DNA of 64,000 bases. It comes from Pseudomonas sp. ISL-84 (lineage in GTDB: Bacteria; Bacillota; Bacilli; Bacillales; Cytobacillaceae). The notes under the pieces were generated by a model that ran no database searches, was not told where the DNA came from, and saw only the letters and a program-made list of their open reading frames with translations. The stretch spans positions 1-64,000 of the forward strand of contig JAGGRA010000019.1 in the NCBI GenBank assembly GCA_018613035.1, read 5' to 3'. Positions 8,148 to 17,737 of the stretch are shown here, one piece after another. The position numbers and the translations under genes were made by a program. Every line of letters begins with the position of its first letter. The first letter of the stretch is position 1.

Positions 8148-9866
8148 ATGAGTATAAATAAAAAAGATGTGATCAGGCTTTTGGAAACAATCGCTGTTTA
8201 TATGGAATTAAAGGGAGAAAATCCTTTTAAAACAGCAGCTTTCCGCAAGGCGGCACTTGCACTTGAATCTAATGATGAAAGTTTGTCTGAAATTGAAGAC
8301 TTTACAAAGTTGTCCGGGATCGGGAAAGGGACTGCGGCCGTAATTGAGGAGTACATTAAAGAAGGAAAGTCTTCCGTCCTGGATGAACTTAAAGAAGAGG
8401 TTCCTTCAGGCTTAATTCCGCTGCTCCAGCTTCCAGGCTTGGGAGGAAAGAAAATTGCCAAGCTTTACAAAGAATTGGGCGTCGAAAATGCGGCAGACCT
8501 AGAAGAAGCTTGCCGCAATAAAAAGGTACAGGACCTTGCAGGCTTTGGCAAAAAGACCGAAGAAAAGATATTGGCCGCCCTTGAAAACGCAGGCTCAAGG
8601 CCGGAACGCCTTCCTCTTGCATTTATGCTTCCGATAGCGGAGGGCATTGAGGCAGCTCTGGCTGATATGAAAGACATTCAAAAATACTCCAGGGCAGGAA
8701 GTTTAAGGAGAATGAGAGAAACGATTAAGGATCTCGACTTTATTATAGCTACCGAAAATCCTGCATTTGTAAAAGAGCAATTATTAAATCTTCCAGGAAT
8801 TAAAGAGGTTATCGCAGCGGGAGATACTAAGGTTTCTGTCGTGTTTGAGCATTCCTATGATATATCGGCTGATTTTCGTTTGGTGCAGCCGCATGAGTTT
8901 GCGACAACTCTGCATCATTTTACCGGCTCAAAGGATCATAATGTCAGAATGCGGCAGCTGGCCAAAGAGCGCGGGGAAAAAATCAGTGAATACGGGGTTG
9001 GAAATATGGAAACAGGTGAAGTTGTCACTTTTTCAACAGAAGAAGAATTTTATGCCCATTTTGGACTTCCTTATTTCCCGCCTGAAATTAGGGAAGATGG
9101 AAAAGAAGTGGATGAATATAACAAAGATATGGTGTTAATATCCCTAGAAGATATCAAGGGTGATCTTCACATGCACTCGACCTGGAGTGATGGCGCCTAT
9201 TCCATTGATGAGATGATTGAAGCCTGCCGTTCCCGCGGCTATAAATATATGGCCATTACAGACCACTCACAGTATTTAAAGGTAGCTAACGGTTTAACAG
9301 CAGAAAGGCTTCGCCAGCAAAAAGAAGAAATTAAGCGCCTTAATGAGAAATTCGATGATTTTACGATATTATCAGGAGTGGAAATGGATATATTGCCTGA
9401 CGGCTCGCTTGATTATGATGACGAGCTTCTGGAAGAGCTGGACATTGTTATTGCTTCCATCCATTCTTCTTTTTCACAGCCAAAGGAAAAAATTATGGCT
9501 CGCTTAAAAACAGCATTGCAGAATGCCCATGTCGATATTATTGCACACCCTACCGGTAGATTGATCGGCCGTAGGGAAGGATATGAAGTGGATATGGAAA
9601 TGCTCATTGAACTGGCTAAACAAACGAATACTGCATTAGAGCTGAATGCAAATCCAAATAGGCTTGATCTTGCCGCAGAGCATATTAGGGAAGCACAGGA
9701 AGCAGGCGTCAAGATTGTGATTAATACCGATGCGCATAAAATAGATACACTAAACCATATGGAGATTGGTGTTTCCGCGGCTAAAAAAGGATGGATTAAG
9801 AAGGATTCTGTCCTAAACGCTATGGACACAGAAGATTTGCTCAAATTCCTGAAGGAACGCAATTAG
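8148..9866 (+). CDS. polX: Bacterial/archaeal-type family X DNA polymerase PolX
   Basis: A 572-residue PolX with gap-filling polymerase and PHP-type 3'-5' exonuclease activities, used in base-excision repair. The N-terminal polymerase part (about 1-310) contains helix-hairpin-helix segments (KLSGIGKGTAAVIEEYI, LQLPGLGGKKIAKLY) and a nucleotidyltransferase palm with GSLRRMRETIKDLDFIIA, where DLD supplies metal ligands. The PHP domain starts at about 338 with GDLHMHSTWSDGAYS and continues with AITDHS and AHPTGRLIGRR; the metal-binding His residues are present, so the nuclease looks active. It lies 28 bp upstream of mutS2. Confidence 0.96.
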   Translation: MSINKKDVIRLLETIAVYMELKGENPFKTAAFRKAALALESNDESLSEIEDFTKLSGIGKGTAAVIEEYIKEGKSSVLDELKEEVPSGLIPLLQLPGLGGKKIAKLYKELGVENAADLEEACRNKKVQDLAGFGKKTEEKILAALENAGSRPERLPLAFMLPIAEGIEAALADMKDIQKYSRAGSLRRMRETIKDLDFIIATENPAFVKEQLLNLPGIKEVIAAGDTKVSVVFEHSYDISADFRLVQPHEFATTLHHFTGSKDHNVRMRQLAKERGEKISEYGVGNMETGEVVTFSTEEEFYAHFGLPYFPPEIREDGKEVDEYNKDMVLISLEDIKGDLHMHSTWSDGAYSIDEMIEACRSRGYKYMAITDHSQYLKVANGLTAERLRQQKEEIKRLNEKFDDFTILSGVEMDILPDGSLDYDDELLEELDIVIASIHSSFSQPKEKIMARLKTALQNAHVDIIAHPTGRLIGRREGYEVDMEMLIELAKQTNTALELNANPNRLDLAAEHIREAQEAGVKIVINTDAHKIDTLNHMEIGVSAAKKGWIKKDSVLNAMDTEDLLKFLKERN

Positions 9867-9894
9867 GAATTTGACTTGAAAGGGGAAAGTCCTC

Positions 9895-12252
9895 ATGCAA
9901 GAACGAGTTTTAAAGATACTTGAATTCAATAAAGTAAAAGAACAGCTGCTTGAGCACGTTTCATCTTCCTTGGGAAGGAGGAAGGCAGAAAATATTCTTC
10001 CTTCAACAGATTTTGAAGAAGTAATCCGCAGGCAGGAAGAAACGGATGAAGCAGTTACTGTGCTCCGTATTAAAGGCAATGTGCCATTAGGTGGCATTTT
10101 TGATATTCGTCCGCATGTGAAAAGGGCAGTTATTGGGGGAATGCTGAGCCCGCAGGAGCTCACTCAGGTTGCCAGTACGATCCATGCAAGCAGGCAAATG
10201 AAAAGATTTATAGAGGACTTTGCAGAAGAGGAAAGCAGCCTGCCTATTTTGCAGGGATATACAGATAAAATTATTGTTTTGGCGGATTTGGAGACGTCCA
10301 TCCGCAATGCTGTCGATGAAAACGGTGAAGTGCTTGATAGTGCTAGCGAGGCGCTTCGGTCACTCCGCAATCAGCTGCGCACAAAGGAATCACGTGTAAG
10401 AGAGCGCCTGGAGAGCATGATTCGTTCTTCCAGCGCGCAAAAGATGCTTTCAGATGCGATCATCACCATCCGCAATGACCGATTTGTTATCCCTGTAAAG
10501 CAGGAATACCGCGGCCATTATGGCGGCATTATCCATGACCAAAGTTCATCCGGGCAAACTTTATTTATTGAGCCTCAATCGATTGTCCAGCTAAATAATG
10601 AACTTCAAGGCATCAGGGTAAAAGAGCAGCAGGAAATCGAACGAATTTTGATTGCGCTGTCCGGACTTGCAGCTGAATACAGTGGTGAATTGGAGTCAAT
10701 TGTAGAAGTGCTTGGGGAAATTGACTTTATGTTTGCTAAAGCAAGGTACAGCAAACGGATTAAGGCATCGAAGCCTAAAGTCAATAATGAAGGAAGGATA
10801 TCTTTATTTAAAGCGCGCCACCCGCTTATACCTGCCGACGAAGTGGTCGCCAATGATATCACATTGGGAGATGAATACTCCACCATTGTTATTACTGGTC
10901 CAAACACGGGAGGTAAGACTGTTACGCTAAAAACGGTTGGCCTTTGTACATTAATGGCCCAGGCAGGCATGCAGATCCCAGCCCTGGATGGCTCGGAGAC
11001 TGCCGTTTTTGGGGCTGTATATGCGGATATCGGGGATGAACAGTCCATTGAACAAAGCTTAAGTACCTTTTCTTCGCATATGGTCAATATTGTGGATATC
11101 CTGAATCATGTCGATTTTAACAGCCTTGTTCTATTTGATGAGCTGGGAGCTGGAACTGATCCTCAGGAGGGGGCTGCCCTTGCGATTTCCATCCTTGATG
11201 AAGTCTACAAGCGCGGAGCCAGAGTTATTGCCACTACCCATTATCCTGAACTCAAAGCCTACGGCTATAATAGAGAAGGAGTTATTAACGCAAGTGTAGA
11301 ATTTGATATTGAAACGCTTAGCCCAACTTATAAGCTGCTTATTGGTGTACCGGGGCGAAGCAACGCTTTCGAAATATCAAAACGCCTGGGGCTCAATGAC
11401 AAAGTGATTGATACGGCGAGGTCCTATATTGGTGCAGATACTAATCAGGTTGAAAAGATGATAGCTTCCCTTGAAGAAAGCCGAAAGCAGGCGGAATCTG
11501 ACAGGGAAGAAGCAAATGATTTATTAAAGAATGCAGAAAAACTCCATAAAGATCTGCAAAAGCAAATGATTGAATTTTATGAGCAAAAAGATTCAATGCA
11601 TGAGAAAGCAGCGGAGAAAGCTGCAGATATCATTGAAAAAGCTAAAGCTGAGGCAGAGCAGATTATTCGTGATTTAAGAAAGATGCGCATGGAAAAGCAT
11701 GCGGAGGTTAAGGAACATGAGCTGATTGAAGCGAAAAAACGATTGGCTGAAGCTGCTCCGCAAATAAGGAAAACACAAAACAAAGCAAAGCCTAAAAATG
11801 ATAAACACACCTTTGCACCTGGCGATGAGGTCAAGGTTTTAAGCTTTGGACAGAAAGGCCATCTGCTGGAAAAGGTGTCGGATAAGGAATGGCAAGTCCA
11901 GATTGGGATCTTGAAAATGAAGGTTGCCGAGAAGGATTTGGAATACATTAAGAGCCCTAAGCCAGTTGAAACAAAGCCAATGGCTACAGTAAAGGGTAAA
12001 GACTTTCATGTGAGTCTTGAGCTGGATTTGCGAGGTGAACGATACGAAAATGCCCTGTTAAGAGTAGAAAAGTATATTGATGACGCTCTTTTGGCAGGCT
12101 ATCCGCGTGTGTCCATTATTCATGGAAAAGGTACTGGGGCCTTGAGACAAGGTGTTCAGGAATATTTGAGAAACCACAGATCTGTTAAAAAAATCCGATT
12201 TGGCGAAGCAGGAGAAGGCGGAACAGGTGTTACAGTTGTTGAGTTTAAATAA
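9895..12252 (+). CDS. mutS2: MutS2 (MutSB) ATPase/endonuclease
   Basis: A 785-residue MutS2. It lacks the MutS mismatch-recognition domain, contains clamp/lever helices, and has an ABC-type ATPase with Walker A GPNTGGKT near residues 333-340 and Walker [15 protein letters not shown] long coiled-coil follows (about 510-630), then a KOW-like stretch and a C-terminal Smr domain (about 705-785) with [12 protein letters not shown] and [12 protein letters not shown]. MutS2 acts on branched or recombination DNA and, in B. subtilis, on collided ribosomes; it is not part of mismatch repair. The start ATG follows GAAAGGGG and the length is standard. Confidence 0.97.
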   Translation: MQERVLKILEFNKVKEQLLEHVSSSLGRRKAENILPSTDFEEVIRRQEETDEAVTVLRIKGNVPLGGIFDIRPHVKRAVIGGMLSPQELTQVASTIHASRQMKRFIEDFAEEESSLPILQGYTDKIIVLADLETSIRNAVDENGEVLDSASEALRSLRNQLRTKESRVRERLESMIRSSSAQKMLSDAIITIRNDRFVIPVKQEYRGHYGGIIHDQSSSGQTLFIEPQSIVQLNNELQGIRVKEQQEIERILIALSGLAAEYSGELESIVEVLGEIDFMFAKARYSKRIKASKPKVNNEGRISLFKARHPLIPADEVVANDITLGDEYSTIVITGPNTGGKTVTLKTVGLCTLMAQAGMQIPALDGSETAVFGAVYADIGDEQSIEQSLSTFSSHMVNIVDILNHVDFNSLVLFDELGAGTDPQEGAALAISILDEVYKRGARVIATTHYPELKAYGYNREGVINASVEFDIETLSPTYKLLIGVPGRSNAFEISKRLGLNDKVIDTARSYIGADTNQVEKMIASLEESRKQAESDREEANDLLKNAEKLHKDLQKQMIEFYEQKDSMHEKAAEKAADIIEKAKAEAEQIIRDLRKMRMEKHAEVKEHELIEAKKRLAEAAPQIRKTQNKAKPKNDKHTFAPGDEVKVLSFGQKGHLLEKVSDKEWQVQIGILKMKVAEKDLEYIKSPKPVETKPMATVKGKDFHVSLELDLRGERYENALLRVEKYIDDALLAGYPRVSIIHGKGTGALRQGVQEYLRNHRSVKKIRFGEAGEGGTGVTVVEFK

Positions 12253-12392
12253 GATATTTGCTTCCGGGCCTCTCTTCTAGCTCATCAGCAGGACCAGAGC
12301 TTTTCTAATAACCGTTTGAATCCGGGCAGCAAGTTCGGCCTTGAACTGAACATCTGCGAAAAGACCTTAAATTCCAACCGGGGAGAATGGAA

Positions 12393-12800
12393 ATGAACCA
12401 ATTTTGGGAAAATGAATATATTCAGACAGCCGCGTATTACAGTGTTGTTATTTTATGTATGATTGTTTTTTTAGCCATTTTTGAACTGGTCACCAAGTAC
12501 CGCAATTGGGAAGAAATCAAAAATGGAAATATTGCAGTTGCAATGGCAACTGGAGGAAAAATATTTGGGATTGCGAATATCTTCAGGCATTCGATTTTGC
12601 ATAATGATACATTAATAACGATGATTGTTTGGGGAATATTCGGATTCGTTCTATTATTGATCGGCTATTTTATCTTTGAATTTTTAACACCTAAGTTTAA
12701 AATTGATGAAGAAATCGAGAATAATAATAAAGCGGTCGGCTTTATTTCGATGGTGTTATCGATTGGTTTATCGTATGTCATTGGGGCAGGTTTATCTTAA
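12393..12800 (+). CDS. yshE: DUF350-family membrane protein (YshE-like)
   Basis: A 135-residue protein with four predicted membrane helices (about 12-33, 45-65, 72-95, 110-133). It fits the DUF350/UPF0719 family, including the VAMATGGKIFGIANIFRHSI region. An ATG six bases upstream is in frame, but GGGGAG lies only one base from it and seven bases from the ATG at 12393, so the latter is preferred. Function is unknown; some relatives sit near stress genes. It is followed 16 bp later by a tiny membrane peptide gene. Confidence 0.85.
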   Translation: MNQFWENEYIQTAAYYSVVILCMIVFLAIFELVTKYRNWEEIKNGNIAVAMATGGKIFGIANIFRHSILHNDTLITMIVWGIFGFVLLLIGYFIFEFLTPKFKIDEEIENNNKAVGFISMVLSIGLSYVIGAGLS

Positions 12801-12816
12801 GGAGAGATTTATTGCA

Positions 12817-12900
12817 GTGGAAAAACTAGCTAAAGTTTTACTGGTTCTTAGCGGAGCATTTCTTCTCATAGGAGCCATTTATTTATTTTTCATCGTGTAA
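12817..12900 (+). CDS. Predicted 27-residue single-pass membrane peptide
   Basis: Reading from GTG gives 27 residues: a short basic start (VEKLAK), one hydrophobic helix (VLLVLSGAFLLIGAIYLFF) and a stop just before a strong terminator. AAGGAGAG at 12799-12806 lies about 11 bases before the GTG, slightly long; an in-frame ATT at 12811 would be at better spacing but is a rare start. The gene is the last before the terminator and likely cotranscribed with the DUF350 gene. I do not recognise a family. The case rests on the ribosome site, the clean helix and its position. Confidence 0.55.
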   Translation: MEKLAKVLLVLSGAFLLIGAIYLFFIV

Positions 12901-12923
12901 TGTTTTAGTGATAGAGGTAAATA

Positions 12924-12957
12924 CAAAAAAACGCCATTGTAGTATGGCGTTTTTTTC
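12924..12957 (+). terminator. Terminator after the DUF350 gene and small peptide
   Basis: AAAAAAACGCCAT and ATGGCGTTTTTTT pair perfectly around a short loop, with a T-rich tail. Confidence 0.9.
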
Positions 12958-13038
12958 TTTTTAATTTTACAGGAATTTCCCAGTATAAAGGACAACCTTC
13001 TATAAAATTTTCTGCCTATGTGAAAGGTCTTATTCTAA

Positions 13039-13067
13039 TTGTCATAGAGACGGCATTATATTATAAT
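13039..13067 (+). promoter_or_regulatory. Sigma-A promoter of lcfA
   Basis: TTGTCA (13039-13044), 17-bp spacer, TATAAT (13062-13067). Just downstream, AGAAC (13069-13073) and GTTCT (13087-13091) form a dyad that could be an operator. It does not match the FadR consensus. Confidence 0.75.
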
Positions 13068-13160
13068 AAGAACGAACAGTTAGAATGTTCTAAAAATTTT
13101 TCGGTTATGTTCAAATTGGAGAAGGACTCTCCCTTTGAGCATTCAATAAGGAGGGACACA

Positions 13161-14864
13161 ATGGCAGAAACAAAACCATGGCTAGAACAGTACCCGGAAG
13201 AGATCCCCTCAACCTTGTCATATCCCAGTCAGCCGGTGCAGGATTATTTAAAGAAAGCAGCAGATGAATTCCCGGAAAAAGTAGCCATCCAATTTATGGG
13301 GAAGGAACTGACCTATAAATATGTGTATGATTCTTCCCTTAAGCTGGCTGCGTATCTGCAGAATATCGGGATTGAAAAGGGAGATAGGGTAGCAATCATG
13401 CTCCCAAACACCCCGCAGTCTGTTATCAGCTATTACGGAATTTTGATGGCTGGAGGAGTTGTTGTACAGACAAATCCATTGTATATGGAACGAGAGCTTG
13501 AATATCAAATGAAGGATTCAGAGGCAAAGGCGATCATTACAATGGACATTCTATTTCCAAGAGTGACTAAAGTGATGCCTCAAACAAATTTAGAACATAT
13601 AATTGTAACCGCTATCAAAGATTTCCTTCCATTCCCTAAAAATCTGGTTTATCCATTTATGCAAAAAAAACAGTATGGCATTGTCGTCAATGTGAAACAT
13701 GAAGGACATAACCATTTGCTTACAGAGATTTTAAAAAGGCCTGCTGAACCACTCGTAATTCATAAATTTGATTTTGAGGAAGACTTGGCTTTATTGCAAT
13801 ACACCGGGGGTACTACCGGTTTTCCAAAGGGTGTTATGCTATCGCATCGGAACCTGGTTTCCAATGCCGCAATGTGCAAAGCATGGCTTTATAAATGCAG
13901 GCGCGGCGAGGAAGTGGTACTTGGCATTTTGCCATTTTTCCATGTGTATGGAATGACAACAGTAATGATTTTGTCTGTAATGGAAGCGCACAAAATGGTG
14001 CTCTTGCCTAAGTTTGACCCTGAAACAACATTGAAAACAATCCAAAAGCAGCGCCCAACATTATTTCCTGGGGCACCGACCATTTATATTGGCTTATTAA
14101 ATCATCCGGATCTGAAAAAATATGATTTGTCTTCCATTGATTCTTGCATCAGTGGATCAGCAGCTCTACCTGTTGAAGTCCAGCAGAAGTTTGAGGAAGT
14201 AACAGGCGGAAAACTTGTTGAAGGCTACGGCTTAACAGAGTCTTCACCCGTTACTCACGCGAATTTTCTATGGGATCGTCCGCGTGTTAAAGGAAGCATA
14301 GGCGTGCCTTGGCCGGATACTGATTCAGCCATTTTTTCACTAGAGACAGGTGATCCGCTCCCAGTAGGGGAAGTTGGTGAGATTGCAGTAAAAGGCCCTC
14401 AGGTAATGAAAGGCTATTGGAACCGCCCAGAAGATACTGCACAGACTTTAAGGGAAGGCTGGCTGCTGACAGGGGACCTTGGCTACATGGATGAAAAGGG
14501 ATATTTCTATGTTGTGGACAGGAAAAAAGATATGATCATAGCTGGCGGGTTTAATATTTATCCGCGTGAAATAGAAGAAGTACTTTACGAGCATCCTGCA
14601 GTACAGGAAGTAGTAGCTGCAGGAATTCCGGACCCTTACCGGGGTGAAACCGTAAAAGCTTATATTGTGCTGAAAGAGGGCTCAGAAGCGACCGAAGATG
14701 AGTTGAATCAATTTGCAAGAAAGCATCTTGCAGCCTATAAGGTACCTAGGCTATACGAATTCCGACAAGAGCTTCCAAAGACAGCTGTCGGAAAGATATT
14801 GAGAAGAGCACTTGTTGATGAGGAAAAAAAGAAATTAAAAGAAGAAGAGGAAAAGCGGGCTTAA
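13161..14864 (+). CDS. lcfA: Long-chain fatty-acid--CoA ligase
   Basis: A 567-residue ANL-superfamily acyl-CoA synthetase that activates fatty acids with ATP and CoA. The P-loop YTGGTTGFPKGVMLSHRN lies near residue 213 and the A5 motif GYGLTESSP near 354. C-terminal motifs are LREGWLLTGDLGYMDEKGY and the hinge region DRKKDMIIAGGFNIYPREIE, with catalytic Lys in KTAVGKILRR. The frame extends 141 bases upstream, but the AAGGAGGG at 13148-13154 fixes ATG 13161, and the upstream part lies in promoter sequence. It leads the fatty-acid degradation genes fadR-fadB-etfBA, although it has its own promoter and terminator. Confidence 0.96.
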   Translation: MAETKPWLEQYPEEIPSTLSYPSQPVQDYLKKAADEFPEKVAIQFMGKELTYKYVYDSSLKLAAYLQNIGIEKGDRVAIMLPNTPQSVISYYGILMAGGVVVQTNPLYMERELEYQMKDSEAKAIITMDILFPRVTKVMPQTNLEHIIVTAIKDFLPFPKNLVYPFMQKKQYGIVVNVKHEGHNHLLTEILKRPAEPLVIHKFDFEEDLALLQYTGGTTGFPKGVMLSHRNLVSNAAMCKAWLYKCRRGEEVVLGILPFFHVYGMTTVMILSVMEAHKMVLLPKFDPETTLKTIQKQRPTLFPGAPTIYIGLLNHPDLKKYDLSSIDSCISGSAALPVEVQQKFEEVTGGKLVEGYGLTESSPVTHANFLWDRPRVKGSIGVPWPDTDSAIFSLETGDPLPVGEVGEIAVKGPQVMKGYWNRPEDTAQTLREGWLLTGDLGYMDEKGYFYVVDRKKDMIIAGGFNIYPREIEEVLYEHPAVQEVVAAGIPDPYRGETVKAYIVLKEGSEATEDELNQFARKHLAAYKVPRLYEFRQELPKTAVGKILRRALVDEEKKKLKEEEEKRA

Positions 14865-14868
14865 TTGC

Positions 14869-14899
14869 AGAGACCGATTCCCATCGGCTCTTTATTTTT
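14869..14899 (+). terminator. lcfA terminator
   Basis: AGAGACCGAT pairs with ATCGGCTCT and is followed by TTATTTTTG, directly after the lcfA stop. Confidence 0.8.
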
Positions 14900-14967
14900 G
14901 ATATATTATGCTTGTCCGTTGTTTTAAGTAATGTCATAATGAACTATATATTTCCGGCGGTAATTTC

Positions 14968-14996
14968 TTGACAGAAATGAATTGTGCTACTATTAT
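14968..14996 (+). promoter_or_regulatory. Sigma-A promoter of fadR
   Basis: TTGACA (14968-14973), 17-bp spacer, TATTAT (14991-14996). The FadR-type operator begins eight bases after the -10, overlapping the expected transcription start. Confidence 0.88.
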
Positions 14997-15003
14997 AAAA
15001 ACA

Positions 15004-15021
15004 TGAATGATGATTCATTCA
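15004..15021 (+). promoter_or_regulatory. FadR-type operator
   Basis: The 18-bp site TGAATGATGATTCATTCA consists of TGAATGA, a 4-bp centre and TCATTCA, the layout known for B. subtilis FadR sites. Position at the transcription start implies autorepression, relieved by long-chain acyl-CoA. Confidence 0.87.
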
Positions 15022-15225
15022 TTTTATGCAACGAAACGAATTTTACAGGAATAATTAAAATCATAGTTAAACTATTGGCTTGCTGGTTCTTATTTTACTG
15101 GTTAAAAAAGCAGCACGGATGGTGATTTCACGTAAAGGCAGGCGATCCCATCCGGCTGCACCAAATAAAGGAAAAAGTACACTGCCGTTTAGCTGGTTTT
15201 TAATTCTTGAAAGGAGGGGAATAGC

Positions 15226-15810
15226 TTGAAGAAAACGAAACCCAAATACCGGCAAATTATTGATGCGGCGGTAGTTGTGATTGCCGAAAATGGCTATCAC
15301 CAGGCACAGGTATCAAAAATTGCAAAACAGGCAGGTGTCGCTGATGGCACCATATACTTATATTTTAAAAACAAAGAAGATATTTTAATATCCCTCTTTC
15401 AGGATAAAATGGGTTACTTCGTAGAGAAAATCGAAGAAAAAATTGCAGGAAAAGAGAAAGCTGCAGAGAAACTATTAATGATGGTAGAAACGCACTTTAA
15501 AATGCTCTCTCAAGACCGCCACCTGGCAATAGTCACCCAGCTCGAGCTGAGGCAGTCCAATAAAGATCTCCGCCATAAAATCAATGAAGTCCTTAAGGGC
15601 TACCTTGCCTTAGTGGAAAAAATACTGGCAGACGGCAAGGATAGCGGGGAGTTTTCAAGTGATCTGGACATAAGGCTTGCCCGGCAAATGATATTTGGCA
15701 CGATGGATGAAACGGTAACGACATGGGTGATGAATGAACAAAAATATGACCTTACTGCTTTGGCAGAACCCGTTCATAAGCTGCTGATCAACGGTTGCGG
15801 GAATGTTTGA
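15226..15810 (+). CDS. fadR: Fatty-acid degradation regulator FadR (TetR family)
   Basis: A 194-residue TetR-type repressor, closely similar to B. subtilis FadR (YsiA). The N-terminal helix-turn-helix (about 8-55) includes QVSKIAKQAGVADGTIYLYF and NKEDILISLF. The C-terminal domain, with IVTQLELRQSN and ARQMIFGTMDETVTTWVMN, binds long-chain acyl-CoA, which releases DNA. The start is TTG behind GAAAGGAGGGG. A 200-bp leader separates it from its promoter and operator. It heads a unit with fadB and probably etfBA. Confidence 0.96.
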   Translation: MKKTKPKYRQIIDAAVVVIAENGYHQAQVSKIAKQAGVADGTIYLYFKNKEDILISLFQDKMGYFVEKIEEKIAGKEKAAEKLLMMVETHFKMLSQDRHLAIVTQLELRQSNKDLRHKINEVLKGYLALVEKILADGKDSGEFSSDLDIRLARQMIFGTMDETVTTWVMNEQKYDLTALAEPVHKLLINGCGNV

Positions 15811-15852
15811 TCCTCATAAAGTGCTATTAAAATATAGTAAGGAGGAATATGA

Positions 15853-16626
15853 TTGGAATATTTAAAATGGTCCCATCAGGATATGGTGGCGACGATCACA
15901 ATTGAACGTCCGCCGGCAAATGCTCTTTCGTCCGGTCTGTTAAAAGAGATGTCAGCTGTTCTGGATGAAGTTGAACCGAATGAAGATATCAGGGTAATTC
16001 TTATCCACGGAGAAGGCAGATTTTTCTCCGCTGGCGCTGATATTAAAGAATTTACGACAATAGAAAGCGGAGATGCTTTTTCCAGCCTCTCAACCTATGG
16101 ACAGGACTTATTCGAGAGGATGGAAAAATTCCCTAAACCGATTATTGCAGCCATTCATGGTGCTGCTCTCGGCGGAGGACTAGAACTGGCAATGGGCTGT
16201 CACTTCCGCCTTGTTGCTGAGAATGCAAAGCTCGGTCTTCCAGAGCTTCAGCTTGGATTGATTCCTGGCTTTGCCGGAACGCAGCGTCTTCCTCGCTTTG
16301 TTGGTGCAGCACGTGCAGCAGAAATGCTATTCACAAGTGACCCAATCACAGGCCTGGAAGCAGTCCAATATGGCCTGGCAAATCATGCTTACCCTGAAGA
16401 GGAGCTATTGGAGTACGCCTATAAAATGGCCAAAAAGATTGCCAAGAAGAGCCCTGGTTCTATTAAGGCAGCGATTGAATTATTGAATTATGGGAAGACT
16501 GGACAGTTCTATGAAGGCGTTAAAAGAGAAGCAGAATTGTTTGGAGAGGTTTTTGTTTCGAATGATGGTAAGGAAGGCATATCTGCCTTTATTGAAAAGC
16601 GAGAACCGGACTTCACCGGGCAATAG
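15853..16626 (+). CDS. fadB: Enoyl-CoA hydratase (FadB/YsiB type)
   Basis: A 257-residue crotonase-fold enzyme that hydrates 2-enoyl-CoA in beta-oxidation. Oxyanion-hole segments are FFSAGADIKEF (about 58-68) and IHGAALGGGLELAMGCHFRL (about 100-119). The region with GLPELQLGLIPGFAGTQRLP carries the catalytic Glu at the family position. The start is TTG, placed eight to ten bases behind AAGGAGG. It lies 42 bp after fadR, in the order fadR-fadB-etfB-etfA known from B. subtilis. Confidence 0.93.
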   Translation: MEYLKWSHQDMVATITIERPPANALSSGLLKEMSAVLDEVEPNEDIRVILIHGEGRFFSAGADIKEFTTIESGDAFSSLSTYGQDLFERMEKFPKPIIAAIHGAALGGGLELAMGCHFRLVAENAKLGLPELQLGLIPGFAGTQRLPRFVGAARAAEMLFTSDPITGLEAVQYGLANHAYPEEELLEYAYKMAKKIAKKSPGSIKAAIELLNYGKTGQFYEGVKREAELFGEVFVSNDGKEGISAFIEKREPDFTGQ

Positions 16627-16651
16627 TTTTTCAAAGATTTGTCCTGAAAGA

Positions 16652-16680
16652 TTACATTCATTCTCATAATCTATTATAAT
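16652..16680 (+). promoter_or_regulatory. Putative promoter of etfBA
   Basis: TTACAT (16652-16657), 17-bp spacer, TATAAT (16675-16680). The spacer carries TCATTCT at 16658-16664, which resembles one half of a FadR site, but no second half is evident. Confidence 0.6.
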
Positions 16681-16868
16681 GGACTTGTATGCGGATGATT
16701 TAATCTTCAGAAGATTCATTGGTTAAATTCTGGTCTGCCAGCGAGCGGCCGCTCAATCACATGATTTTGGGCGGGCGCAGCAGATTGGCCTTTCTGTATG
16801 CCTTGAATATTTTCAATCTTTCGAAGTGCAGAAATGTTTTTATTAATGGCTATGTTAACGTGCATTGT

Positions 16869-16903
16869 GGGAGAGGAAATCAGCAGGCAAGTTTAACAGA
16901 GCT
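16869..16903 (+). repeat. Family B repeat fragment upstream of etfB
   Basis: The segment GAGGAAATCAGCAGGCAAG then TTTAACAGAGC matches the conserved right end of the family B repeat. The preceding 130 bases include an ATGATTTTGG segment similar to sequence before leuC, but are too diverged to assign with confidence. Confidence 0.6.
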
Positions 16904-16923
16904 AAATTACTAGGAGGGAAATC

Positions 16924-17697
16924 ATGAACATCTACGTATTAATGAAGAGAACATTTGATACTGAAGAAAAAATTACGATCTCCGGCGGCAAAATCAACGA
17001 AGATGGCGCTGAATTTATCATTAACCCTTATGATGAATATGCGATAGAAGAAGCGATCCAGGTTCGCGATGCACAAGGCGGAGAAGTTACAGTAATTTCC
17101 GTGGGAACAGAGGAAGCTGAAAAGCAGCTTCGCACAGCGCTTGCCATGGGTGCAGATAAAGCTGTTTTAATCAATACAGAAGATGACCTCGAAGACGGAG
17201 ACCAATTTACAACTGCTAAAATTTTATCAGAATATCTAAAAGATAAAGAAGCGGACTTAATTATTGCCGGGAATGTAGCCATTGATGGCGGTTCAGGCCA
17301 AGTAGGGCCACGAGTAGCTGAGCTTCTGGGCATTTCCTATGTTACAACCATCACCAAGCTTGAAATCAATGGAAGCTCTGCTACTGTAGTACGTGATGTT
17401 GAAGGTGATTCTGAAGTGATTGAAACATCCCTTCCTCTATTGGTAACTGCTCAGCAAGGCTTAAACGAGCCGCGTTATCCATCATTGCCTGGAATTATGA
17501 AGGCAAAGAAAAAGCCTCTTGATGAGCTTGAGCTTGACGACCTGGATCTTGAGGAAGACGATGTTGAAGCAAAAACAAAAACAATTGAAATTTACTTGCC
17601 GCCTAAGAAAGAAGCAGGAAAAGTTCTTGAAGGCGAATTGGAAGATCAAGTTAAAGAACTGGTTAACCTTCTTCATACCGAAGCCAAAGTTGTCTGA
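16924..17697 (+). CDS. etfB: Electron transfer flavoprotein beta subunit
   Basis: A 257-residue EtfB, the AMP-binding subunit of the heterodimeric flavoprotein that takes electrons from acyl-CoA dehydrogenases. Recognisable parts are MNIYVLMKRTFDTEEKI, INPYDEYAIEEAIQVRD, ALAMGADKAVLI, the AMP-site stretch GNVAIDGGSGQVGPRVAELL and the C-terminal recognition-loop region with RYPSLPGIMKAKKKP. AGGAGGG precedes ATG. It is 40 bp ahead of etfA. Placement in the FadR-controlled cluster fits beta-oxidation. Confidence 0.97.
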   Translation: MNIYVLMKRTFDTEEKITISGGKINEDGAEFIINPYDEYAIEEAIQVRDAQGGEVTVISVGTEEAEKQLRTALAMGADKAVLINTEDDLEDGDQFTTAKILSEYLKDKEADLIIAGNVAIDGGSGQVGPRVAELLGISYVTTITKLEINGSSATVVRDVEGDSEVIETSLPLLVTAQQGLNEPRYPSLPGIMKAKKKPLDELELDDLDLEEDDVEAKTKTIEIYLPPKKEAGKVLEGELEDQVKELVNLLHTEAKVV

Positions 17698-17737
17698 TCG
17701 GCATTAACTGATAAAAAAAACGCAGGGGGTAAAACAT

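Noticed and set aside
16719-16913. 64-codon open frame before etfB
   Set aside because: It covers promoter-proximal sequence and family B repeat debris, with no ribosome site or family resemblance.
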